Positions 7,437 through 14,473 of a stretch of 64,000 nt of DNA are shown here, one piece after another. Each line of letters starts with the position of its first letter. Positions within the stretch are counted from its first letter, which is position 1. A program made the translations under genes and the position numbers. The stretch lies in NCBI RefSeq assembly GCF_014904795.1, contig NZ_JACZFS010000064.1, forward strand, positions 1-64,000, read 5' to 3'. The notes below the pieces were generated by a model. That model had not been told where the DNA came from, did not search any database, and worked only from the letters and a program-made list of their open reading frames with translations. The DNA is from Nisaea nitritireducens. Lineage in GTDB: Bacteria; Pseudomonadota; Alphaproteobacteria; Thalassobaculales; Thalassobaculaceae.

Positions 7437-9506
7437 TCAGGCTACCGGTTCGAGATGGGCGAATTCCGGCTCCGTATCGAACCTGCCGTTCGACAGCTTG
7501 AGCTTGTCCGCGTGGCGAACCCGTGTGTTTTTCTTTTCCCGGGATTTGCGTTGTGGCGGTAAATCGTTCGAGAGGGAAATGACGAACACTTCCTTTTCCG
7601 CCGTGCTGTAATTCTGTTCGATTTTCGCGAGTTCCGCAGCGGCCTCAGCATGTTCCGGGGAGAGCCTGAGGGCCTGTTTGTAATGCAGGATCGCGCCACC
7701 GAAAATTTTGAAAGCGCTTAGCATACGAGCGAAACCGACATGATTGTCCGGATCGAACGGGTCCAATCGCACGGCATCGGCCCAGCGTAATGTGGCCGGC
7801 ATGAAGTTGCGCCGGGATGCCTCGATCGTGCCCAGAAGGGCAAAGGCCTTAGCCTTCCTGTCCGATGAGCCTTCAAGGTGGGTCATGCTTTCCAGGATGG
7901 CATAGGCCGCGTCGTGATCGTTTGCCGCGAGAAGTTTGTGCGCCTCGTCCAAGCGGGCGATTTCGAGATTGCGGATACGGTAGGCGCTCCGGTTCTTGAC
8001 CGGATTCGGAATATAGGGACGAGTGCGGCAGTGCCGGCAGGCTATGCGCAGGCTTGGACTGCTCTCCGTATCGATGACTGCAGACTTGTAATGGTTCTCG
8101 GTCTGGCAGGTCGGGCAGGTGAAATCGAGATCGTAAGCGACCTTGCGGCCTTCGAGCTGCTTGTCGGAAATTTTGTGGGACGAATGCGGCGCCACGTTCA
8201 GGATAGCGCTGCCGTATGTGCTCAGGAGAATCGTTAGGAAGGTGCGGTTGGTCTCGTTCATCTGGCTGATATTGACGGAGACCGGAAGTTCGTTGACGAA
8301 ATGATCGCGGTCCGTGATCAGGCCATCGCGTACCGCCTCGATATAGTCCGGGCTCCCGGGATAGACTTGCAGTGCGGAGAGATAGACACCGAGATCCGTG
8401 TTCTTGGCCCACCATTTCAATGAATTGTTGGCGGTCTCCAGTGTTTCGACCGTGTCACCGAAAATCAGGTTGGCCTGGATGCCGATCTTTTCTTCGGCGG
8501 TCATCCGGAGAGCGCTATGGACGCGCTCGACCTTTGCCTTCTTTTTCATGCTGACAAGTACCGTCGGATCCATGCTCTCGACGCCGTAACTGATGAAGCT
8601 GCAGCCGGAGCGTTCCATTTTCTTCAGCGATTCTCGGTCGCAGCTATTGACGTGCAACTGGACCAGCCACTGCAGGTTCAGCGGCTCCATGCGCTCGCAG
8701 AATTCGTGCAACCGGTCCCGGCGCAGCGAAAACAGCTCGTCCACGATCTGCACCATGTTGATCCGGTATTTGTCTTTATAGAAGGAGACTTCCTCGAAGA
8801 ATTTCTCGAGATCGCGCTCCCGGTAGACCTTGCCGGCGGGATGAAAACAGAAGGTGCAACTGAACGGGCATGACCGGCTGGTGATCATGTCGATGCTGCG
8901 CGGGTTCGATTCTGGTTGGCCCTGATAGAAATAGGTGTCGAGGCTGCTTTGGGTCTCAATCGCATCCCCGAAGCCGAGCAGGTCGTAGCTTGGCCATGGC
9001 AGATCGTCGAGCCCCATGATTGCCGCCCGAGGTTTGTTGCGGACCAACGCGCCCTGGTCGTTGCGGAAAATCAGTCCGTCGACTTTTGCCAGATCACCGG
9101 AGCTTGAGAAGACGCGGAGAAAATCGCCGAAGCTGTCCTCTCCCTCGCCGATGACGCCGATATCCGCGCCGGTCATGCGCATGGCGGGTTCCGGATCGCC
9201 GCTCAGCATGCCGCCGCCGATGATGGTGGTCGTGTTCGGGCAGACATCCTTGCAAATTCCCAGGATCTCCTGAACCTTCGCAACGAAGGCCGAAAGCCCG
9301 CCGGTGCTGCAGAGGTCGGGTTTATAGGTCCAGAGTTTCAGCTGCAGCGCATCCAGATAATTGGAGCCGAGCGTGTTCAGGTTTATGGCCTGGATTTCAT
9401 GCCCTTCCTGTTCCGCTATGGCCGCTACATATCCGAGGCCGAGAGGAAGGTGATAAAAGGCGCCCGCCTGTTCGACGTACCTTGGGATGACCATCAGGAT
9501 TTTCAT
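7437..9506 (-). CDS. B12-binding-type radical SAM protein with C-terminal zinc-ribbon-like and TPR regions
   Basis: A 689-residue protein. Residues 1-140 resemble a cobalamin-binding domain (KILMVIPRY opening, IIGGGMLSG, IGVIGEGEDSF), but I see no DxHxxG motif, so base-off B12 binding is uncertain. The radical SAM cluster motif is Cys213-x3-Cys217-x2-Cys220 in SRSCPFSCTFCFHPAGK, as in the BchE/RimO-like superfamily. At about 465-510 there are two CxxC pairs (CPTC and CRHC) that look like a zinc ribbon, and about 530-640 is TPR-like. The tail is basic (QRKSREKKNTRVR). It stands alone, so neither pathway nor substrate can be inferred. The combination suggests a protein or large-substrate partner (inference). 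Confidence 0.82.
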   Translation of the reverse strand: MKILMVIPRYVEQAGAFYHLPLGLGYVAAIAEQEGHEIQAINLNTLGSNYLDALQLKLWTYKPDLCSTGGLSAFVAKVQEILGICKDVCPNTTTIIGGGMLSGDPEPAMRMTGADIGVIGEGEDSFGDFLRVFSSSGDLAKVDGLIFRNDQGALVRNKPRAAIMGLDDLPWPSYDLLGFGDAIETQSSLDTYFYQGQPESNPRSIDMITSRSCPFSCTFCFHPAGKVYRERDLEKFFEEVSFYKDKYRINMVQIVDELFSLRRDRLHEFCERMEPLNLQWLVQLHVNSCDRESLKKMERSGCSFISYGVESMDPTVLVSMKKKAKVERVHSALRMTAEEKIGIQANLIFGDTVETLETANNSLKWWAKNTDLGVYLSALQVYPGSPDYIEAVRDGLITDRDHFVNELPVSVNISQMNETNRTFLTILLSTYGSAILNVAPHSSHKISDKQLEGRKVAYDLDFTCPTCQTENHYKSAVIDTESSPSLRIACRHCRTRPYIPNPVKNRSAYRIRNLEIARLDEAHKLLAANDHDAAYAILESMTHLEGSSDRKAKAFALLGTIEASRRNFMPATLRWADAVRLDPFDPDNHVGFARMLSAFKIFGGAILHYKQALRLSPEHAEAAAELAKIEQNYSTAEKEVFVISLSNDLPPQRKSREKKNTRVRHADKLKLSNGRFDTEPEFAHLEPVA

Positions 9507-9597
9507 TGGGCTGCCTTTTTTCTCCGGTGATCCGGTTCTGCCAAGCCACGCGGCTTGATTGTACCGGAAAAAGACAACGCAAGCTCTATGCCAAGCC

Positions 9598-11469
9598 TTA
9601 GCGCTCGGCGTCCTCCCCGCGCGGTGGCGTCCATTCGCGGTCCGGCAGGTTCTTTCCTGCCAGGCGGTCGGAATGCATGACCTGCATCAACTCGTCGAGA
9701 CGTTCGCGGACTGCGGTCAGATATTTCTTACCCATATCCCCGGCCCAGTATTCACGCAGCACATCTACGGTCTGCATGTCATGGCGGCGGAAGGCGCGGA
9801 CTTTCTGTTCGGCCCGGAATGGGTGGAGGCCGAGTTCCCGCAAGGTGCGGCGGCCGAGCATCAGCGCGCCTTCGAACGCCTCGCGCTCTATGACGTGGGC
9901 GCCGGCTTTTTCGAGTTCATAGAGATGGTGGCGATCGAACGCACGGGCGACGATGCGGCATTTCGGGAAATGCTCTGCGACATGCCGGACGAGGGTGGTT
10001 TGCTGGTCCTGATCGTCGAGCGCCGCGACCAGTACCTCGGCCTCGCCGAGCCCCGCCGCTTCGAGCAGGTCCGGGCGGGTAGCGTCGCCATAATAACTGT
10101 GCACGCCGGTCTGCCGCATCCGTTCGACCAGATTGGGATCGTGATCGAGAACCACGATCTTGTAGTTCTCCGACATCAACAGGCGGGCGATGATCTGCCC
10201 GACACGGCCGACACCCGCAATCACCACAGTACCGGGTTCCGGGATCTCGTCCGCTGGTTGGCCCGTCTTGCTGACTGTGCGCGGCAGGACATAGCGCTCG
10301 TACAGGATGAACAGCAGCGGCGTCAGCAGCATTGTGACGGCAACCGCGAGGATCAGGATCTCGACAAGACTGCCGGCAATGGCGCCGCTCGAACCCGCGA
10401 AGCCGAACAGCACGAAGGCGAATTCGCCGGCCTGGGCGAGGCCAAGCCCGAACAGCCATGTGTCCTGCCAGGGCAGGCGGAAGATCCCGGCAAGAGCCAG
10501 AAGCACCAAGGCCTTGACCAGGATGATGCCGAGCGCGATGCCGAAGATCAGGAAGAACTCCGAGAATAGCAGCCCGAAATCAATGCCTGCGCCGACGGAG
10601 ATGAAGAACAGGCCGAGCAGCAGTCCCTTGAACGGCTCGATATCGCTTTCGATGGCGTGCCGGTATTCGCTGGTCGAGAGCACGACGCCGGCGAGGAATG
10701 CCCCGAGCGCGGCGGATACCCCGACGAGATCCATCAGCAGGGCGGTGGAGACGACGATCAGCAGGGCGGCCGCGGTGAAGAGTTCCCGCATCTGGGACGC
10801 CGCGATCAGGCGGAATGCCGGCCGGACCAGAAAGCGCCCGGTCAGGATGATGAAGGCAATGGTGGCGACGATGACCAGGGTCTGGAACCAGCCGGGAAAG
10901 CCGTCGAGCATGTTTCCGTGTTGTTCCGGATTTCCGGCGCCCATTACCACCGGGTCGCCGACCGCGAGCAGCGGCAACAGGGCGAGCATCGGGATGACGG
11001 CAATGTCCTGAAACAGCAGCACGGAAAAGGCTGACTGCCCGCCTCGAGACCGCATCCAGCCCTTTTCGTTCAGGGTTTGCAGCACGATGGCTGTGGAGGA
11101 GAGTGCGAGCGTCATGCCTATGACGAGGGCGGTTTGCCAGGCGAACCCGGTCGCCATCGCGGCGGCTGTGAGCGTCGCGGTGGTCAGCACCACCTGAAGC
11201 CCGCCGAGCCCGAGAAGCTGCCAGCGCATGCGCCAGATCATCTGCGGTTCGAGTTCGAGGCCGATCAGGAACAGCATGATGACCACGCCGAATTCGGCGA
11301 AATGCTTCACCGTTTCGGTTTCCGCGCCGGCGACGACACCCAGCACGGGACCGATGGCGATACCGGCGAAGAGATAGCCGAGCACCGAGCCGAGGCCGAG
11401 CCGGTGGGAGACCGTCACGGCAATGACGGCGGCAAGCAGGTAGATGAACGCGTCCTGAAAAAATCCCAT
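9598..11469 (-). CDS. KefB/KefC-like K+/H+ antiporter (CPA2 family) with RCK domain
   Basis: A 623-residue inner-membrane protein. About 12 membrane segments (1-390) include the CPA2 core motif LLFQDIAVIP (Asp155). Next comes an RCK/TrkA-N Rossmann domain starting at VVIAGVGRVG (GxGxxG, 419-424), which in Kef proteins senses glutathione adducts and NADH. The start at 11469 gives the expected hydrophobic N-terminus; the frame is open further upstream but overlaps the next gene. Its ATG shares one base with the stop of the KefF-like gene (TGATG), so the two are translationally coupled, as kefF-kefC are in enterics. The probable role is potassium efflux and cytoplasmic acidification during electrophile stress. 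Confidence 0.9.
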   Translation of the reverse strand: MGFFQDAFIYLLAAVIAVTVSHRLGLGSVLGYLFAGIAIGPVLGVVAGAETETVKHFAEFGVVIMLFLIGLELEPQMIWRMRWQLLGLGGLQVVLTTATLTAAAMATGFAWQTALVIGMTLALSSTAIVLQTLNEKGWMRSRGGQSAFSVLLFQDIAVIPMLALLPLLAVGDPVVMGAGNPEQHGNMLDGFPGWFQTLVIVATIAFIILTGRFLVRPAFRLIAASQMRELFTAAALLIVVSTALLMDLVGVSAALGAFLAGVVLSTSEYRHAIESDIEPFKGLLLGLFFISVGAGIDFGLLFSEFFLIFGIALGIILVKALVLLALAGIFRLPWQDTWLFGLGLAQAGEFAFVLFGFAGSSGAIAGSLVEILILAVAVTMLLTPLLFILYERYVLPRTVSKTGQPADEIPEPGTVVIAGVGRVGQIIARLLMSENYKIVVLDHDPNLVERMRQTGVHSYYGDATRPDLLEAAGLGEAEVLVAALDDQDQQTTLVRHVAEHFPKCRIVARAFDRHHLYELEKAGAHVIEREAFEGALMLGRRTLRELGLHPFRAEQKVRAFRRHDMQTVDVLREYWAGDMGKKYLTAVRERLDELMQVMHSDRLAGKNLPDREWTPPRGEDAER

Positions 11470-12089
11470 CAGAGTGTCGCCGGTTCCGGGGCGATAACCT
11501 CGTCGAGGACATCGTTCAGCAAAGGTGCGGCAGCGGCCTTTTCGAGGTCGAGGGTGCCGTCGCGCAGTGCGGTCAGAAGGCGGCGGTAGTCCGCGACGAT
11601 GCCATCGAGACGTTTCTCCTCTGCGGCATCCTCTGCCGAGAAGACCCCGAAGGGAGCGAGATAGCGCATGCCGCAGAAGTTGGCAGTTTGCTCGAAGGGA
11701 GAGAACAGTGTGCGCAATTCGTTCTCGTACTTGCCGCGTTTTTTGTAGGCCGCGCGGGCGGTGCCGCAGGTGGCGACCTGGAGCAGGGGTTTGCCGGCAA
11801 GCGCGGTGCCTTCCGAGCCATAGGCAAAGCCATGCTCGAACACCAGATCCAGCCATTCCTTCAGTAGGGCCGGGCTGGAATACCAGTAGACCGGATGCTG
11901 GAATACCAGAATGTCGGACTCTCGCAGGCGTTGTTGTTCCCGGTCGATATCGATATCGAAATCAGGGTACTCGGCATAAAGATCGGCGAATGTCACGCCA
12001 TCCATGGCACGCGCGGCGGCCATCAGGGCCGTGTTCGCGACGGACCGATCGGTTCTCGGGTGGGCGAAGAGAACCAGAACGCGTGCCAC
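11469..12089 (-). CDS. KefF-like NAD(P)H oxidoreductase (flavodoxin-like fold)
   Basis: A 206-residue protein of the NQO1/KefF family. Visible features are the FMN-phosphate loop LFAHPRTDRSVAN, FQHPVYWYSSPALLKEWLD (typical of KefF/MdaB), and a C-terminal helix. The GTG start at 12089 was chosen because AGGGGAG lies 9 bases upstream and the product then begins with the strand RVLVLFAHP; an ATG at 12128 would add 13 unlikely residues. It is the ancillary subunit that activates KefC-type channels and reduces quinones in E. coli. The one-base stop/start overlap with the downstream antiporter supports the same partnership here. Confidence 0.9.
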   Translation of the reverse strand: MARVLVLFAHPRTDRSVANTALMAAARAMDGVTFADLYAEYPDFDIDIDREQQRLRESDILVFQHPVYWYSSPALLKEWLDLVFEHGFAYGSEGTALAGKPLLQVATCGTARAAYKKRGKYENELRTLFSPFEQTANFCGMRYLAPFGVFSAEDAAEEKRLDGIVADYRRLLTALRDGTLDLEKAAAAPLLNDVLDEVIAPEPATL

Positions 12090-12186
12090 TTTTGAAATCT
12101 CCCCTGGAAACACCCCATGAAAAGACATGAGGCCGCGCGGTCCGAATGTCCAGACGCACGGGAGACGCTGGCCCTGATTTTAAGGT

Positions 12187-13350
12187 TCAGGCGTTCAGGC
12201 GGGAAATCGCGAGAGCGACTGCCTTTGCCCGGGGCACCAGCGTATCCAGCCGGCAATATTCATTGATCGAATGCGCGCCGCCGCCGACCGGTCCGGTGGA
12301 GCAGAGGGTCGGGGTGCCGACCTGGGCGGTGAAGCCGCTATCTGCGCTGCCGCCGGAGAATTCACCATCGATGGTCATGCCGAGCTCGGACGCACCGCCG
12401 ACATATATGTCGAAGATGTTCTGGCTGTCGCCCGACATTGTGAGCGGCAGGAAGCCACGTTCCTGGACGACGCGGGTTTCCGTGCCGGGCAGGTGGGTGG
12501 TGTCGAGAATGGCCTGGATATCGCGCCAGACCTGGTCGCGCTGTTCCATGGTCTTGAACCGGACATCGACCTCGGCAGTGCAGAGCGGGGCGACGGTATT
12601 GACGGAACTGCCGCCGGAGAGAAGACCGACATTGACCGTGACGCCGGTTTCGAAATCCGTGAGCGCATGCAGGGCCTGGATCTTGCGGGCCATTTCCTCG
12701 ATCGCGCTGACACCTTTTTCCGGCTGGCCGCCGGAATGGGCGGCGACACCGGTGATTTCGAACTTGAAGAAGGAGGCGCCCTTGCGGCCGGTTACCACAT
12801 TGCCGGTCTCACGGCCGGGCTCTGCATTGAAGACCGCCCGTGCGCCGCGCGCGGTAGCCTCGATCACCGGTCGTCCGGATGGGGAGCCGATTTCCTCGTC
12901 GCCTGTATAGAGGGCGACCAGCGGGAAGGGCGCGCCGCCGAATTTATGGAAGGCTTCCATGATGAAGGTGTTCATCACCAGACCGGATTTCATGTCGGCG
13001 ACGCCCGGGCCGTAGGCGACATCGCCGTCCTTGCTGAACGGGCGGTCTGCGACGGTGCCGTCCGGGAAGACGGTATCCCGGTGTCCCATCAGCACGATAT
13101 GCCGGTTGGCCCCACCCGGAGCGGCCGAGATTTCGGCCCGGATGCAATCCCCGAAGCTGTCGGCGCCGGTGCGCTCCGTCTTGATGCCGGCGGCATTCAG
13201 ATGCGCCTCGATCTTTGCCCCGACCGCATCGACGCCGGGCTTGTTGTAGGTGCCGGATTCCGTGTTTACCAACTCTTCGAGCAGATCGGTCATGGCTTCA
13301 CGCTGGCCATCCAGCCAGTTCAGAACCTCATCGATGGGTTTGCCGGTCAT
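12187..13350 (-). CDS. M20-family metallopeptidase (glutamate carboxypeptidase/CPG2-like)
   Basis: A 387-residue di-zinc amidohydrolase. The metal ligands are readable: His90-Arg-Asp in LMGHRDTVFP, Asp119 in YGPGVADMKSG, the catalytic Glu pair in GDEEIGSPSGR (Glu152/153), Glu177 in FNAEPGR, and a C-terminal His in GGGAHSINEY. The dimerisation domain lies between about 185 and 295. There is no signal peptide, so it acts in the cytoplasm, unlike Pseudomonas CPG2. It likely cleaves an N-acyl or dipeptide-like bond next to a C-terminal acidic residue, but the substrate is unknown. It lies 55 bases downstream of an SDR gene on the same strand and may be cotranscribed with it. Confidence 0.88.
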   Translation of the reverse strand: MTGKPIDEVLNWLDGQREAMTDLLEELVNTESGTYNKPGVDAVGAKIEAHLNAAGIKTERTGADSFGDCIRAEISAAPGGANRHIVLMGHRDTVFPDGTVADRPFSKDGDVAYGPGVADMKSGLVMNTFIMEAFHKFGGAPFPLVALYTGDEEIGSPSGRPVIEATARGARAVFNAEPGRETGNVVTGRKGASFFKFEITGVAAHSGGQPEKGVSAIEEMARKIQALHALTDFETGVTVNVGLLSGGSSVNTVAPLCTAEVDVRFKTMEQRDQVWRDIQAILDTTHLPGTETRVVQERGFLPLTMSGDSQNIFDIYVGGASELGMTIDGEFSGGSADSGFTAQVGTPTLCSTGPVGGGAHSINEYCRLDTLVPRAKAVALAISRLNA

Positions 13351-13405
13351 TGTCTTGTCCTAGGTGATCTTGGGGGAGCGGGAGAAGTGAACTGGAAGAC
13401 GAAGG

Positions 13406-14167
13406 TCAGATGTTCACGGAGAAGCCGCCATCGACCGGGATGGCCGTGCCGGTGACGAAATCGGAAGCGGAGGCGGAAAGGAAAACCGCAACGCCGGCGA
13501 GGTCTTCGGGATCGCCCCAGCGGTCCGCCGGGGTGCGCCCCTGAATGCGGTCGTGCAGACCTTCGACGTCGATGCGGGCCTGCCGGGTCAGGTCGGTATT
13601 GATCCAGCCGGGCAGAATGGCGTTCACCTGAATGCCTTCCGGCGCCCAGGCGACGGCCTGCGACTTGGTGAGCTGCACGATGCCACCCTTGCTGGCGGCG
13701 TAAGCGGCGCCGTAGCTGGAGCCGAAAATCGACAGCATGGAGCCGATATTGATGATCTTGCCGCCTTGCTCCGACAGCAGCGGATAGGCCGCGTTGCTGC
13801 AGATGAAGGCGCTGGTCAGGTTGGTGTCGATCACTGTCCGCCAGTCCTGCAGCGACAGCTTGTGCGGCACGTTGCGGATATTGGTGCCGGCATTGTTGAT
13901 CAGGATGTCGAGGCGACCGAACCGCTCTTTTGTTGCCGCCATGGCTGCGGCGCAATCTTCTTCGCTGGTCACGTCGGCTGCAAAGGCACTGGCCTTGACG
14001 CCGAGCTCTGTCAGCTTTCCTTCGGCCGCATTGTTCTTATCGGGATTGCGTCCGATCACCATGATCGACGCGCCTGCCTTGGCAAGTCCCTCGGCCATCG
14101 CCAGACCGATGCCGCCGTTGCCGCCCGTTACTGCGGCGACCTTGCCGCTAAGATCGAAAGCTCCCAT
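13406..14167 (-). CDS. short-chain dehydrogenase/reductase (gluconate 5-dehydrogenase/KduD-like)
   Basis: A 253-residue classical SDR. The cofactor loop is TGGNGGIG (14-21), followed by NNAG (91-94), the catalytic Ser143 in NIGSM, and the Tyr156-x3-Lys160 pair in YAASKGG. The C-terminal GTAIPVDGGFSVNI ending is the usual quaternary-contact region. Overall pattern is closest to 2-deoxy-D-gluconate 3-dehydrogenase and gluconate 5-dehydrogenase type enzymes. I see no other uronate genes beside it, so the substrate is open. The ATG follows GGGGGCCGGG, a poor Shine-Dalgarno. Confidence 0.88.
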   Translation of the reverse strand: MGAFDLSGKVAAVTGGNGGIGLAMAEGLAKAGASIMVIGRNPDKNNAAEGKLTELGVKASAFAADVTSEEDCAAAMAATKERFGRLDILINNAGTNIRNVPHKLSLQDWRTVIDTNLTSAFICSNAAYPLLSEQGGKIINIGSMLSIFGSSYGAAYAASKGGIVQLTKSQAVAWAPEGIQVNAILPGWINTDLTRQARIDVEGLHDRIQGRTPADRWGDPEDLAGVAVFLSASASDFVTGTAIPVDGGFSVNI

Positions 14168-14473
14168 CCCGGCCCCCTGCCTGATTTTGTTTCAGAGTGT
14201 TGACGGGGCTACTCTGATGGGCGCTGAAGAAAAGTACAATGTCCGCGCCGGAAGGAGACCCTTGCTCGGGCTGTCCTGCCAGGTCCCGATCACGGGATAT
14301 GAGGCGCCGACATTCAGTCGACGCGCCAATGGTCGATGGTAACGTTCGCTATACAGAAATCGGTCATTGCGAGCCTTCGCGCCTCATTGCTCATAGACCA
14401 TTTGCAGTTTTACCGGTTCTTAACGACTGGCCTTTAGCGTGAATTTTCCATAATTGCGGGGAAATTCGGCGGA
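14168..14473. other. divergent intergenic region between SDR and sensor kinase genes
   Basis: About 300 bases without a convincing gene. The short open frames here have no ribosome-binding site or recognisable product. The right half is AT-richer and probably carries the kinase promoter; I could not fix -35 and -10 boxes with confidence. No repeats or RNA gene were recognised. Confidence 0.5.
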
